A DNA stretch of 64,000 nt, taken from contig NZ_BCTR01000033.1 of assembly GCF_002091475.1 (NCBI RefSeq), positions 23,952 to 87,951 of the forward strand, in the 5' to 3' direction. Position numbers and translations under genes: made by a program. The DNA comes from Sphingomonas azotifigens NBRC 15497. Lineage in GTDB: Bacteria; Pseudomonadota; Alphaproteobacteria; Sphingomonadales; Sphingomonadaceae. Every line of letters begins with the position of its first letter. The first letter of the stretch is position 1. This document shows, piece after piece, positions 1-9,006 of the stretch. The notes under the pieces are model-generated. The model did no database searches. It worked only from the letters and a program-made list of their open reading frames with translations, and had not been told where the DNA came from.

Positions 1-361
1 CGATGCCCGGCAGGCCGCCGATCCCCGAGCCGATCGAACAGCCAGCGCGGAAGCGCATCTCTTCGGGCATGTCGAGCAGGCCGGCGTCCTCGATCGCCTG
101 GCCGGCGGCATCGATGCCGAACACGATGAACGGATCGACCTGGCGCTGGATCTTGTGGTCGACGCGCTTGCCGGCATCGAAGCCATATTCATGGTCGGCG
201 GGCTTCACTTCGCAGGCATAGTTGCTCTGGAAATCCGTCGCATCGAACTTGGTGATCGTGCCCGCGCCGGACTTGCTGGCGAGGATGTTCTTCCAGGCGG
301 TTTCGACATCGGCCCCCAAGGGGGTGACGAGGCCCAGGCCGGTCACGACTACGCGGCGCAT
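1..361 (-). CDS. fabF: 3-oxoacyl-ACP synthase II, partial
   Basis: N-terminal 120 codons of the elongating condensing enzyme of type II fatty-acid synthesis; the rest lies beyond the left edge of the window. Translation begins MRRVVVTGLGLVTPLG, the standard FabF/KAS II start, and continues with GIDAAGQAIEDAG and CSIGSGIGGLPGI. The active-site Cys and two His lie outside the window. The ATG is preceded by GGAG at a good distance. It is the last visible gene of the minus-strand fab cluster and is separated from acpP by a terminator-like hairpin. Family assignment is secure from the N-terminus and the acpP-fabF order. Confidence 0.93.
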   Translation of the reverse strand, partial: MRRVVVTGLGLVTPLGADVETAWKNILASKSGAGTITKFDATDFQSNYACEVKPADHEYGFDAGKRVDHKIQRQVDPFIVFGIDAAGQAIEDAGLLDMPEEMRFRAGCSIGSGIGGLPGI

Positions 362-404
362 GGCAGTTCTCCAGTCAATCTACGTTCGGTTGTAGTGTTA
401 ATAC

Positions 405-453
405 AAAACGGCTCCCCGTCCGCATCGCCCAAGAGGCACGGGACGGGAAGCCG
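405..453 (-). terminator. Hairpin with T-run between acpP and fabF
   Basis: On the minus strand a 13-bp stem (arms 453-441 and 421-409, one G-T pair) with a 19-nt loop is followed directly by TTTTGTATT. It lies after the acpP stop and before fabF. It looks like a Rho-independent terminator or attenuator that would let acpP be made in excess over fabF. Structure inferred by eye. Confidence 0.6.
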
Positions 454-499
454 CCTAGTCGCAATTCCTGCCCATCGGGCCGGGAGCGCGTTTCGAGCG

Positions 500-748
500 T
501 CAGCCCTGCTGATGCTCGGAGATGTAGGCAACGGCGTCGCCGACGGTGCTGATCTTCTCCGCGGCGTCGTCCGGGATCTCGACCCCGAATTCCTCCTCGA
601 AGGCCATCACCAGTTCGACGATGTCGAGGCTGTCCGCGCCGAGGTCATCGGTGAAGCTCGCGGTCGGCACCACGTCCTTGGCGTCGACGCCCAGATGGTC
701 GACAACGAGCGCCTGCACGCGGGTGGTGATCTCTTCCTGGTTGGCCAT
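500..748 (-). CDS. acpP: Acyl carrier protein
   Basis: 82-residue acidic carrier protein that holds growing acyl chains as thioesters on 4'-phosphopantetheine during fatty-acid and lipid A synthesis. The [10 protein letters not shown] motif places the modified serine at residue 40. Length and helix pattern match AcpP. I chose the ATG at 748 (MANQEEITT), preceded by AGGA about 12 bases upstream; an upstream in-frame ATG at 796 would add 16 basic residues unlike the family. It sits in the fab cluster between a secreted hypothetical protein and fabF, as expected for acpP apart from the inserted gene. Confidence 0.96.
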   Translation of the reverse strand: MANQEEITTRVQALVVDHLGVDAKDVVPTASFTDDLGADSLDIVELVMAFEEEFGVEIPDDAAEKISTVGDAVAYISEHQQG

Positions 749-849
749 GGTCCCTGTTTTCCTTTGTGATGGGGCTCTGAATCCGTTTTCCCGCACCTAG
801 AATGCCGCCGGGGCGGTTGCAAGAGGGTGCCGTGCGGCGCCCGCCCTCG

Positions 850-1383
850 CTATCGGGAAAAGTCCGCTGAAGCATATTCCAGCGTATTGAGAAACGCAAA
901 ATATTGCGCGAGCAATTGTGCGTTAGCGCGGGTTTGCTGCGCTTCGTCGGTAACCGAGGCGCGGATCAGGTCCTGTGTCGCCTTTGCGGTGAGCGGCGCG
1001 CGGCGCACCGTTTCGGGAAGCGCGGCATATTGCTGGTCGAGCGCTGCCGGATCGAAGCCCCTGCCCTGCACCACCCGCTTGGCGACCGGCAGGCCGATCT
1101 CGGCGAGGGCATAGACGCCCGACGCCGTCGCCGCAGCCCCGCTCCAGCCGCGCTCGTTGGCGCAGGCGGTGGTGGCGTCATTAAGCCCGCGCGTGACGGC
1201 CGGGTCATAGCTTGGCCGCTGGGCGGGGTTGGCGAGGTTACGCTCGACATTCGCGGCGAGTTGCGCCTTCACGGCTGCATCGAGCTTCTGCCCGACACAG
1301 ACGATCGAAGCGGGATCCGCCGGCGCCGCGACGGCCGGGGTGGCGAATGCAAGTACGAATGCAGTGGCGATTCCCAGACGCAT
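850..1383 (-). CDS. Secreted hypothetical protein within fab cluster
   Basis: 177 residues starting with a clear Sec signal peptide (MRLGIATAFVLAFATPAVAA, likely cut after AxA). The mature part is helical and Ala-rich, with two cysteines (in IVCVGQ and TTACANERG) that could form a disulfide. No catalytic motif or family was recognised. The start has AGGAAG just upstream. It is inserted between fabG and acpP, 34 bp after fabG, so it is probably cotranscribed with the fatty-acid genes. Function unknown. Confidence 0.8.
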   Translation of the reverse strand: MRLGIATAFVLAFATPAVAAPADPASIVCVGQKLDAAVKAQLAANVERNLANPAQRPSYDPAVTRGLNDATTACANERGWSGAAATASGVYALAEIGLPVAKRVVQGRGFDPAALDQQYAALPETVRRAPLTAKATQDLIRASVTDEAQQTRANAQLLAQYFAFLNTLEYASADFSR

Positions 1384-1417
1384 ATTCTTCCTACTCCACG
1401 CCCCCCGGCCTGTCGGA

Positions 1418-2158
1418 TCAGAGCATCGCCATCCCGCCGTTCACGTGCAAGGTCTGGCCCGTCACATAGGAGGCCTCCTTGCTGGCGAGATAGACGACCG
1501 CTGCGCCGATATCCTCGCCCTCGCCCAGCTTTCCGGCAGGAATGCGGCCGAGGAGCGCCTCCTTCTGCGCATCCGGCAGAACGTCCGTCATCGCCGACCG
1601 GATGAAGCCCGGGGCGACGCAGTTGACCGTGATGTTGCGGCTGGCGAGTTCCTGCGCCAGCGCCTTCGACATGCCGACCAGCCCAGCCTTGGAGGCGGCA
1701 TAGTTGGCCTGGCCCGGGTTACCGGTGGCGCCGACGACGGAGGTAATCGAGATCATGCGGCCGAACCGCGCCTTCATCATCGGCTTGGCCGCGGCGCGCA
1801 TCAGGCGGAACGCGGCTTCCAGATTGACCTGGATGACCTGCTCCCACTCCTCGTCCTTCATCCGCATCGCGAGATTGTCGCGGGTGACACCGGCATTGTT
1901 GACGAGGATATCGAGCTTGCCACCCAGCGCCTCCACCGCCTGCGGCACCAGTGCATCCACGGCAGCACGGTCCGACAGGTTGCAGGCAAGCGCTACATGC
2001 TCCCCGCCCAGGCCGGCGCGGAATGCTTCCAGCTTCTCCGCATTGGAACCGGACACCGCCAGCTTGGCGCCCTGCGCCGCCAGCGCCTTTGCGATCGCCG
2101 AACCGATGCCGCCCGAAGCGCCAGTGACGAGCGCTGTCATTCCCGTAAGATCAAACAT
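1418..2158 (-). CDS. fabG: 3-oxoacyl-ACP reductase
   Basis: 246-residue short-chain dehydrogenase that reduces 3-oxoacyl-ACP to 3-hydroxyacyl-ACP with NADPH in each elongation cycle. Visible are the Rossmann TGASGGIG motif at residues 12-19, the NNAG motif, and the catalytic Ser followed by YAASK. The C-terminus GQTLHVNGGMAM is typical of FabG. AGGAGAT precedes the ATG. It lies 12 bp after fabD in the same direction, so the two are very likely cotranscribed. FabD and acpP as neighbours separate it from general SDR enzymes. Confidence 0.96.
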   Translation of the reverse strand: MFDLTGMTALVTGASGGIGSAIAKALAAQGAKLAVSGSNAEKLEAFRAGLGGEHVALACNLSDRAAVDALVPQAVEALGGKLDILVNNAGVTRDNLAMRMKDEEWEQVIQVNLEAAFRLMRAAAKPMMKARFGRMISITSVVGATGNPGQANYAASKAGLVGMSKALAQELASRNITVNCVAPGFIRSAMTDVLPDAQKEALLGRIPAGKLGEGEDIGAAVVYLASKEASYVTGQTLHVNGGMAML

Positions 2159-2170
2159 GTCGGTATCTCC

Positions 2171-3106
2171 TCAGAGCGCCTTCACGAGCGCTTCAATGTC
2201 ATCCATCGTCACCACGCTGGTCACGCCAGCGTCGGGGCTGATCCGCTTGACCATGCCGCCGAGCACCTTGCCGCCCAGCTCGACAAAGTCGTGCACGCCC
2301 GCATCGAACATCGCCGACACCGATTCGCGCCAGCGGACCATGCCGGTCACCTGCTCGACGAGCAGCGTGCGGATCGTTGCCGGATCGGCCACCGGCGCCG
2401 CCGTGACGTTGGCATAGACGGGCACCAGCGGCGCCTGGATCGCCACCTCGGCCAGTGCCGCCTCCATCGCGTCCGCGGCAGGCTGCATCAGCGGGCAGTG
2501 GAACGGCGCCGAGACCGGCAGCAGCAGCGCGCGCTTGGCACCGTGGTCCTTGGCGATCGCCACCGCTCGCTCGATCGCGGCACGCGCGCCCGAGATCACC
2601 ACCTGGGTCGGATCATTGTCGTTGGCGACCGTGCAGACTTCGCCCTCGGCGGCGGCATCGGCAATCGCCTGCGCCTTGACGAGATCGGCGCCGAGCAGCG
2701 CTGCCATTGCCCCCTCGCCCACGGGCACCGCTGACTGCATCGCATCACCGCGCTTGCGCAGCAGCTTGGCCGTGGTGGCGAGATCGAGCGCACCAGCGGC
2801 ACACAGTGCGGTATATTCGCCGAGCGAATGGCCCGCGACAAAGTCGGCCTTGTCGGCAAGACGGATGCCGCCTTCCTTCTCCAGCACGCGCAGCACCGCG
2901 ATGGCGTTTGCCATGATCGCCGGCTGGGCGTTGGCGGTGAGCGTCAGGTCGCTCTCGGGCCCCTCGCTCATCAGCTTAAACAGGTGCTGTCCCAGTGCCT
3001 CGTCGACTTCCTGGAACACCTCGCGCGCGGCGGGGCTCGCCTCGGCAAGCGCCTTGCCCATGCCGACCGCTTGGCTGCCCTGACCGGGAAAAAGGAACGC
3101 GCGCAT
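2171..3106 (-). CDS. fabD: Malonyl-CoA:ACP malonyltransferase
   Basis: 311-residue acyltransferase that moves malonyl from CoA to AcpP to supply elongation. It shows the FPGQGSQ motif at residues 6-12 and the nucleophile motif GHSLG with Ser94; the active-site His motif is in the SAPFHCPLM segment. I chose the ATG at 3106, directly after an AGGAGAG site; the longer open frame to 3226 encodes a non-homologous basic stretch. First gene of the minus-strand fab cluster; the upstream 270 bp is a divergent promoter region shared with the PEP-CTERM gene. Confidence 0.95.
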   Translation of the reverse strand: MRAFLFPGQGSQAVGMGKALAEASPAAREVFQEVDEALGQHLFKLMSEGPESDLTLTANAQPAIMANAIAVLRVLEKEGGIRLADKADFVAGHSLGEYTALCAAGALDLATTAKLLRKRGDAMQSAVPVGEGAMAALLGADLVKAQAIADAAAEGEVCTVANDNDPTQVVISGARAAIERAVAIAKDHGAKRALLLPVSAPFHCPLMQPAADAMEAALAEVAIQAPLVPVYANVTAAPVADPATIRTLLVEQVTGMVRWRESVSAMFDAGVHDFVELGGKVLGGMVKRISPDAGVTSVVTMDDIEALVKAL

Positions 3107-3376
3107 ACATGTCTCTCCTGCGGAAGCGCTGTGAATGGCCGAGCGCGTTACGGCGAGACATGGGCAGGACGCAAGTCTGCCGCCAGCAGCGCGCGGGCCG
3201 GAGGTTCCGACAAGGCGGCAAACCATATCTTCCGCGACGGCTAGCCTTGAACCGTACCAGACTGAAGCGATTGCCCGCTTTTGACACAGTTAACCGAACT
3301 TGTTGCCGTTGCTGGAAAAACAAGCACGCCCTACGCTCCTTGCAGATTTAGCGAACTGATCAAGGGAGGAATCGTG

Positions 3377-3967
3377 ATGAAGTTGAAGGCTATTCTGTCC
3401 GCAGGCACACTATTGATGGCAACGGCGCCCTGCGTAGCCAACGCCTCCGCCATCGTTCTTGGAAAGTGCACCTCGGTCACTTCATCCAGCGGCTGCCTGT
3501 TCCTCGGCAATATCACAGGCAACGCCAATCCTCTGAACATCAACGGCTACAAGTTCGCTCAGAACTACTATAACGTCTACAACAATGTCGTGCCGAGCGC
3601 GCGCCCGAACATCACGCTCAACTATCTGTTCGACACGGACACCACCTCGGGCCTCATCACCGGTGGCAAGGGATCGTCGGGCACCTGGTCGACGCCGGGC
3701 TATGTGATCGACTATATGGCGGTGAAGGCGGGTAACTATTTCTCGCTCTACAAGATCGCCGATCTGAGCAGCGGCACCTGGAGCAGCGCGGACATCCCGC
3801 ACGGCAAGAACGCCAAGGACCTGTCGCACATCGTCTTCTTCGGCTCGGCGGCGGTGGCCGGCGTACCCGAGCCGGCGACCTGGGGCATGATGATCGCCGG
3901 CGTCGGCATGGCCGGCGGTGCGCTGCGCCGTCGTCGCAACCGCCAGGTCACGTTCGCCGCGGCCTGA
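3377..3967 (+). CDS. PEP-CTERM sorting domain protein
   Basis: 196-residue exported protein. It has an N-terminal signal peptide ([25 protein letters not shown]), a Ser/Thr/Asn-rich middle of unknown fold, and a C-terminal PEP-CTERM tripartite signal: [15 protein letters not shown], a short hydrophobic stretch and RRRRNR. Such tails are recognised by exosortase, which removes them during transfer to the surface or extracellular matrix. Start chosen at the ATG after GGGAGGA. It stands alone, divergent from fabD and followed by a hairpin; no exosortase or polysaccharide genes are in the window. Cargo function unknown. Confidence 0.85.
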   Translation: MKLKAILSAGTLLMATAPCVANASAIVLGKCTSVTSSSGCLFLGNITGNANPLNINGYKFAQNYYNVYNNVVPSARPNITLNYLFDTDTTSGLITGGKGSSGTWSTPGYVIDYMAVKAGNYFSLYKIADLSSGTWSSADIPHGKNAKDLSHIVFFGSAAVAGVPEPATWGMMIAGVGMAGGALRRRRNRQVTFAAA

Positions 3968-4011
3968 TTGCACTTGCATTCCGCCCCCGCTTTGGCGTAA
4001 GGGCACCCGAT

Positions 4012-4048
4012 CGGAGCGGAGCAGCAATGCGTCCGCTCCGTTTGCTTT
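4012..4048 (+). terminator. Hairpin plus T-rich tail after PEP-CTERM gene
   Basis: A perfect 9-bp stem (CGGAGCGGA at 4012-4020 paired with TCCGCTCCG at 4032-4040) is followed by TTTGCTTT. It lies 45 bp after the PEP-CTERM stop and 79 bp before rpsF. It most simply terminates the PEP-CTERM transcript, but could also be part of the leader of the ribosomal protein operon. Confidence 0.5.
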
Positions 4049-4118
4049 ATCGAGACGACAGCCGGAGGGGCGACCGCATGGGGCGGCGTCAGCGATCGGC
4101 CAACATGGAAGAGAACGA

Positions 4119-4493
4119 ATGGCTCTGTACGAGCATGTGTTCCTTGCGCGCCAGGATCTGGCACAGGCGCAAGTGGACGCGCTGGCGGAAACCGCCACCA
4201 AGATCGTCGAAGACAACAACGGCAAGGTCGTCAAGACCGAGACCTGGGGTCTTCGCAGCCTGGCCTATCGCATCGCGAAGAACCGCAAGGCGCACTATGT
4301 GATGCTCGAGATCGACGCGCCGGCCGGCGTGGTCGCCGAGCTGGAGCGCCAGACGCAGATCAACGAAGACGTGATCCGCTACATGACCGTCAAGGTGGAC
4401 GGCCACGAGCAGGGCCCGTCGGTGATGATGCGCAAGGGTGACCGCGAGCGTCGTGGTCGTCGCGAGCGCGACGGCGGTTTCGACGGCGAATAA
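4119..4493 (+). CDS. rpsF: 30S ribosomal protein S6
   Basis: 124-residue small-subunit protein that binds the central domain of 16S rRNA together with S18. It begins [14 protein letters not shown] and contains the conserved [21 protein letters not shown] segment. A basic, charged tail ([16 protein letters not shown]) extends the core, as is common in alphaproteobacteria. The ATG at 4119 follows a GGAAGAGAA site; upstream open frame does not match S6. First gene of the rpsF-rpsR-rplI operon, 13 bp before rpsR. Confidence 0.96.
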   Translation: MALYEHVFLARQDLAQAQVDALAETATKIVEDNNGKVVKTETWGLRSLAYRIAKNRKAHYVMLEIDAPAGVVAELERQTQINEDVIRYMTVKVDGHEQGPSVMMRKGDRERRGRRERDGGFDGE

Positions 4494-4506
4494 GGAGCGA
4501 TAGACC

Positions 4507-4731
4507 ATGGCACGACCGTTTTTCCGCCGCCGCAAGAGCTGCCCCTTCTCCGCGAAGGATGCGCCCCGGATCGATTACAAGGACGTCCGCCTGCTGCAGG
4601 GCTTCGTCTCCGAGCGCGGCAAGATCGTCCCCTCGCGCATCACTTCGGTGAGCGCGAAGAAGCAGCGCGAACTGGCCCAGGCCATCAAGCGCGCCCGTCA
4701 CCTGGGCCTGCTGCCCTACATCGTTAAGTAA
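4507..4731 (+). CDS. rpsR: 30S ribosomal protein S18
   Basis: 74-residue basic protein of the 30S platform that forms a heterodimer with S6. The sequence [20 protein letters not shown], the central [25 protein letters not shown] and the ending [14 protein letters not shown] are diagnostic of S18. Full length. The AAGGAG site lies just upstream. It sits between rpsF and rplI with gaps of 13 and 11 bp, the classical operon order. Confidence 0.97.
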   Translation: MARPFFRRRKSCPFSAKDAPRIDYKDVRLLQGFVSERGKIVPSRITSVSAKKQRELAQAIKRARHLGLLPYIVK

Positions 4732-4742
4732 GGAGCGGATCC

Positions 4743-5336
4743 ATGGAAGTCATTCTGCTGGAGCGCGTTGAGAAGCTCGGCCACATCGGCGACGTGGTGA
4801 AGGTGAAGGACGGCTTTGCCCGTAACTTCCTCCTGCCGCGCAAGAAGGCGCTCCGCGCCAACGAAGCCAACCGCAAGGTCTTCGAAGCCAATCGTGAGCG
4901 CATCGAAGCCGAGAACGCGACCCGTCGCGTCGAGGCCGAGAAGGAATCGAAGACGCTCGAGGGCGTTTCGGTGACCCTGATCCGCCAGGCGTCGAACACC
5001 GGCCAGCTGTACGGCTCGGTCGCGGTGCGCGACCTGGTCGAGGTGCTGACCGCCGACGGCCACAAGGTCAACAAGGCGCAGATCGTGCTCGACCGTCCGA
5101 TCAAGGCGATCGGCCTGTACGAAGTGCGCGTCGCGCTGCACCCGGAAGTTGCGGTGACCGTCAAGGTCAACGTTGCACGTTCGCCGGAAGAAGCCGAGAT
5201 GCAGGCGCAGGGCGTCGACGTCACGGCGGCGATGTTCGAGCGCGAAGAGACCGGCTTCACCGAGGACTATGATCCCAACGCCGAGCCGGGCGAGATCGCG
5301 ACCGAAGCCCCCGCCGCGGAAGACGCGCAGGGCTGA
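4743..5336 (+). CDS. rplI: 50S ribosomal protein L9
   Basis: 197-residue large-subunit protein with an N-terminal rRNA-binding domain ([32 protein letters not shown]), a long charged linker helix (about residues 40-75) and a C-terminal domain. It is longer than the roughly 150 residues of E. coli L9 because of an acidic tail ([21 protein letters not shown]), an extension seen in many alphaproteobacteria. Last gene of the rpsF operon and followed by a strong terminator. Confidence 0.96.
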   Translation: MEVILLERVEKLGHIGDVVKVKDGFARNFLLPRKKALRANEANRKVFEANRERIEAENATRRVEAEKESKTLEGVSVTLIRQASNTGQLYGSVAVRDLVEVLTADGHKVNKAQIVLDRPIKAIGLYEVRVALHPEVAVTVKVNVARSPEEAEMQAQGVDVTAAMFEREETGFTEDYDPNAEPGEIATEAPAAEDAQG

Positions 5337-5361
5337 GTCGAGCGACTCTACCAACAAGGCA

Positions 5362-5399
5362 GGGGCCGTACCGAGCGATCGGTGCGGCCCTTTCCTTTT
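5362..5399 (+). terminator. Rho-independent terminator after rplI
   Basis: A 12-bp stem with one G-T pair (5363-5374 with 5379-5390) and a 4-nt GCGA loop is followed by TTTCCTTTT. It lies 26 bp after the rplI stop and ends the ribosomal protein operon. Confidence 0.8.
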
Positions 5400-5536
5400 G
5401 CGGCTAGGGGAAACACGCAACACCTGTCCTGAAATGCGTGCGACATGCGGCGGGAATGCTTCGTTACCCACTGGCATGCGAAAATCGGCAGGCGTACCGC
5501 GTGGCACCCCGAATCGGTCGGGCACGGAGATCTGCA

Positions 5537-7435
5537 GTGGAGCAGTCAGCGAGCGACGGGGACGCCCCCGCGCATGCGCATCAGGAGCGGTTTGCCGCTC
5601 TGACCATCGGCGCCATCGGCGTCGTGTTCGGCGACATCGGAACGTCGCCGCTCTATTCGCTCAAAGAGAGTTTCATCGGCCATCACAAGCTGGCCCTGGA
5701 CCCGGCGCACATCTTCGGGGTGCTGTCGCTGATCTTCTGGACGATGACGTCGATCGTCACGATCAAATATGTCGTGCTCATCCTGCGCGCCGACAACAAG
5801 GGCGAAGGCGGCAGCCTGGCGCTGCTCGCGCTGATCACGCGGATGATGGGCGACACGCGCTGGCGCGTCGCGATCACCATGACCGGCGTGATCGCCACCG
5901 CGCTCTTCTATGGCGACGCGATCATCACCCCCGCGGTTTCGGTGCTCTCCGCGGTGGAAGGCCTCACCACCGTCGAAGCCGGCTTCGCGCCGTTGGTATT
6001 GCCGGTCACCGTCGCGATCCTCGTCGCGCTGTTCGCGATCCAGGCGCGCGGCACCGCCGCCGTCGGCAAGCTGTTCGGTCCGGTGATGCTGTTCTATTTC
6101 GCGGTGATCGCGGTGCTCGGAATCCGCGGTATCGTCGCTGCGCCGGAAATCCTGTGGGCGCTCAACCCCTGGTATGCGGTGAAGTTCTTCCTGCTAGATC
6201 CCACCCTCGCCTTCCTCGCGCTGGGCTCGGTGGTGCTGGCGGTAACCGGCGCCGAGGCGCTCTATGCGGACATGGGCCATTTCGGCCGCCGCGCGATCAT
6301 GGTGTCGTGGCTCTACATCGCCTTCCCGTGCCTGATGCTCAACTATCTGGGGCAGTCGGCGGCGATCCTGCGCAACCCGGCGATGATCGAGAACCCCTTC
6401 TTCCTGATGGCACCGGACTGGGCGCGCCTGCCGCTGGTCATCCTCGCGACGATGGCGACAGTGATCGCCAGCCAGGCGGTGATCTCGGGCGCCTTCTCGG
6501 TGTCGCAACAGGCGGTGCAGCTCGGCTTCCTGCCGCGGCTGCGCATCCTCCACACCAGCGCCAAGGCAGCGGGGCAGATCTATGTCCCGCTGGTCAACTG
6601 GGGCCTGCTGGTGATGGTGGTGCTGCTGGCGCTGGGCTTCCGCAGCTCGAGCAACCTCGCCTCGGCCTACGGCATCGCGGTGACCGGCACGATGTTCATC
6701 ACCGCTTGCATGCTGGGGGTGCTAACCTTCGCCGTTTGGAAGTGGAACAAGCTGCTCGCGGGTCTCGTCACCGGCCTGTTCCTGCTGATCGACGGCGCCT
6801 ATTTCGCCTCGAACATCACCAAGATCCCCGATGGCGGCTGGTTTCCGCTGCTCGTCGCCGCGGTGGCGTTCGTGCTGCTGACCACCTGGTCGCGCGGGCG
6901 CCGGCTGGTACTCGCCCGGCTGCAGGAAGGTGCGATTCCGATCGCGCTGTTCATTCGCTCGGCAGCCCAGACCGCGACGCGGGTGAAGGGCACCGCGGTG
7001 TTTCTCACCTCGACGCCGGACAGCATCCCCCCCGCGCTGCTCCACAACCTCAAGCACAACAAGGTGCTGCACGAACGGATCGTGCTGCTCACCGTCGCGA
7101 TCGAGCAGGTCCCGCATGTCCGCGGCGCCGAATGCACGACGATGGAGCCGCTGGGCGACGGCTTCTTCCGCGTGGTGCTGCATTATGGCTTCATGGATGA
7201 GATCGACGTGCCGGCGGCACTGGCGGCAATCCAGGATTGCGGTGCGCCGTTCCGGCCGATGGAGACGAGCTACTTCCTCGCCCGCCAGACGCTGTTGCCC
7301 TCGTCGCGCCCCGGCATGGCGATCTGGCGCGAGAAGCTGTTTGCCTGGATGGTGCGCAATGCCGAAAGCGCGATGGAGTTCTTCAAGCTTCCCACCAACC
7401 GCGTGGTCGAATTGGGCAGCCAGCTGGAAATCTGA
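5537..7435 (+). CDS. kup: KUP-family potassium uptake protein
   Basis: About 632-residue inner-membrane K+ uptake transporter. It opens with the family signature [25 protein letters not shown], then about 12 hydrophobic segments up to residue 430, and a cytoplasmic C-terminal domain ending [20 protein letters not shown] chose the GTG at 5537, with GGAG about 7 bases upstream; ATG codons at 5438 and 5456 would add a Cys/Arg-rich stretch unlike the family, so the exact start is uncertain. It is a single gene, 200 bp after rplI and beyond its terminator. Confidence 0.92.
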   Translation: MEQSASDGDAPAHAHQERFAALTIGAIGVVFGDIGTSPLYSLKESFIGHHKLALDPAHIFGVLSLIFWTMTSIVTIKYVVLILRADNKGEGGSLALLALITRMMGDTRWRVAITMTGVIATALFYGDAIITPAVSVLSAVEGLTTVEAGFAPLVLPVTVAILVALFAIQARGTAAVGKLFGPVMLFYFAVIAVLGIRGIVAAPEILWALNPWYAVKFFLLDPTLAFLALGSVVLAVTGAEALYADMGHFGRRAIMVSWLYIAFPCLMLNYLGQSAAILRNPAMIENPFFLMAPDWARLPLVILATMATVIASQAVISGAFSVSQQAVQLGFLPRLRILHTSAKAAGQIYVPLVNWGLLVMVVLLALGFRSSSNLASAYGIAVTGTMFITACMLGVLTFAVWKWNKLLAGLVTGLFLLIDGAYFASNITKIPDGGWFPLLVAAVAFVLLTTWSRGRRLVLARLQEGAIPIALFIRSAAQTATRVKGTAVFLTSTPDSIPPALLHNLKHNKVLHERIVLLTVAIEQVPHVRGAECTTMEPLGDGFFRVVLHYGFMDEIDVPAALAAIQDCGAPFRPMETSYFLARQTLLPSSRPGMAIWREKLFAWMVRNAESAMEFFKLPTNRVVELGSQLEI

Positions 7436-7437
7436 CA

Positions 7438-7473
7438 AAAAAATGGGGCGGCTTCCGCGAGGGAAGCCGCCCC
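7438..7473 (-). terminator. Terminator hairpin after the sulP gene
   Basis: A perfect 12-bp GC-rich stem (7445-7456 with 7462-7473) with a 5-nt loop. Read on the minus strand it is followed by a run of seven T's, so it is a strong terminator for the SulP/carbonic anhydrase transcript. The same stem could stop kup transcripts from the other side less efficiently. Confidence 0.8.
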
Positions 7474-7494
7474 AGGTCTTCGGGGTGTGTCTCT

Positions 7495-9006
7495 TTAGCC
7501 GGCGAGCACCGCGGTCTTGCCGCCGGCGCCCTGCACATCGACCGGCGATCCGCCCGCGCGGCGGCGCTGCAGCCAGTCCTTGAGCAGTTCGGCGCAGCTG
7601 TGATCGACCGCGTCGAGTCGCGACACGTCGAGCAGCACCGACGTGCCGCCCGGCACCGACTCGAGCCGGTCCGAAAGCTTGGGCAGCGTGATGAACGTCG
7701 CCGAGCCCGCCAGTGCGATGCGGTGTTCGCCGGCCGCCTCCTGATGGTCGACCTTGAGGCCGAGGCGACGGAGGTTCGGCACCAATTCGAGCAGCGACAG
7801 CGCGATACCGACCAGCACGCCGGTCAGCAGGTCCTCGGTCACGACCAGCAGGCACGTGATCGCCCAGATCGCCGCCGGCAGCACGCCGTACGTGCCGAAC
7901 AGGTGGCGGACATGCTTGAGGTTGACCAGCTTGGCGCCGGTCACCACCAGCACCGCGCCGAGCGCCGCCATCGGGATCTCGCGCAGCAGCCAGGGCAGCA
8001 GCGCCACGAAGCCGAGGATCCACGCGCCGTGCAGGATCGCCGAGAGCCGCGTCTGCGCACCGGCCTGGACGTTGGCCGAGCTGCGAACGATCACGCCCGT
8101 CATCGGCAGCGCGCCGGCGACGCCGCACAGCAGGTTGCCGATGCCCTGCGCGCGCAGTTCCTTGTTGTAGTTGGTCCGCACGCCGTCATGCATGCGATCG
8201 ACCGCGGCGGCCGACAGCAGGGTCTCGGCGCTGGCGATGAAGGCGAGCGCGATCGCGGCGGTGATCACGCCTGGATCCATCCACTTGGCGAGGAAGCCGC
8301 TTTCCGGCAGCGCGATCGCCGAGACGATGTTCGAGGGCACCGTCACCCGCGTCACGTCGAAGCCGAAGCTGAACGCGACCAAGGTTGCCGCAACCACGCC
8401 GACCAGCGCGCCGGGAACGAGCTTGACGGCGGCTGGCTTGAACTTGTCCCACCCCAGCATCGTCACGATGGTCAGCAGGCCGAGGCCCAACGCCATTTCG
8501 GCAGCGGCCAGATCGGTCGACAGGCCCAGCACCCGGCCCGGCATTGCCGCCAGGTTGGCAAGCCCGCTCGACAGCGGCTTGGCGTCGAACAGCACGTGGT
8601 ACTGGCCGACGACGATCAGGATGCCGATGCCGGCGAGCATGCCGTGCACCACCGCCGGCGAGATTGCGCGGAACCAGCCGCCGACGCGCAGCACGCCTGC
8701 CACGACCTGGATGGCGCCGGCGAGGATCAGGATCGGCCCGAGCGCGGACAGGCCCTGCTCGCGCACCAGCTCGAAAACGATGACGGCGAGGCCCGCCGCC
8801 GGGCCGCTCACCTGGAGCGGCGAACCGGCGAGCAGGCCGACGACCAGGCCACCGATGATGCCGGTGACCAGGCCTTTCTCGGGCGGTACGCCCGAGGCGA
8901 TGGCGATACCCATGCAGAGCGGCATCGCCACGAGGAACACGACGATCGACGCCGTGAAGTCGCGCACGAAGCTCTTCGGCTTCGGTGCTTCAGCGACCGT
9001 GCTCAT
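7495..9006 (-). CDS. SulP-family inorganic anion transporter with STAS domain
   Basis: 503-residue membrane protein of the SLC26/SulP family. It shows the N-terminal DFTASIVVFLVAMPLCMGIAIASG segment and about 10-12 membrane spans to roughly residue 410. A C-terminal STAS domain follows (about 425-490; VLLDVSRLDAVDHSC). It starts inside the stop of the carbonic anhydrase gene (4-nt ATGA overlap), so the two are translationally coupled. SulP members paired with carbonic anhydrase, such as the BicA group, usually carry bicarbonate, which I infer here. Sulfate transport cannot be excluded from sequence alone. Confidence 0.9.
   Translation of the reverse strand: MSTVAEAPKPKSFVRDFTASIVVFLVAMPLCMGIAIASGVPPEKGLVTGIIGGLVVGLLAGSPLQVSGPAAGLAVIVFELVREQGLSALGPILILAGAIQVVAGVLRVGGWFRAISPAVVHGMLAGIGILIVVGQYHVLFDAKPLSSGLANLAAMPGRVLGLSTDLAAAEMALGLGLLTIVTMLGWDKFKPAAVKLVPGALVGVVAATLVAFSFGFDVTRVTVPSNIVSAIALPESGFLAKWMDPGVITAAIALAFIASAETLLSAAAVDRMHDGVRTNYNKELRAQGIGNLLCGVAGALPMTGVIVRSSANVQAGAQTRLSAILHGAWILGFVALLPWLLREIPMAALGAVLVVTGAKLVNLKHVRHLFGTYGVLPAAIWAITCLLVVTEDLLTGVLVGIALSLLELVPNLRRLGLKVDHQEAAGEHRIALAGSATFITLPKLSDRLESVPGGTSVLLDVSRLDAVDHSCAELLKDWLQRRRAGGSPVDVQGAGGKTAVLAG

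Noticed and set aside
1229..2734. Long plus-strand open frame opposite fabG and fabD
   Set aside because: Its protein is rich in Arg/His/Asp repeats typical of the antisense of GC-rich genes, while the minus strand encodes clear FabG and FabD.
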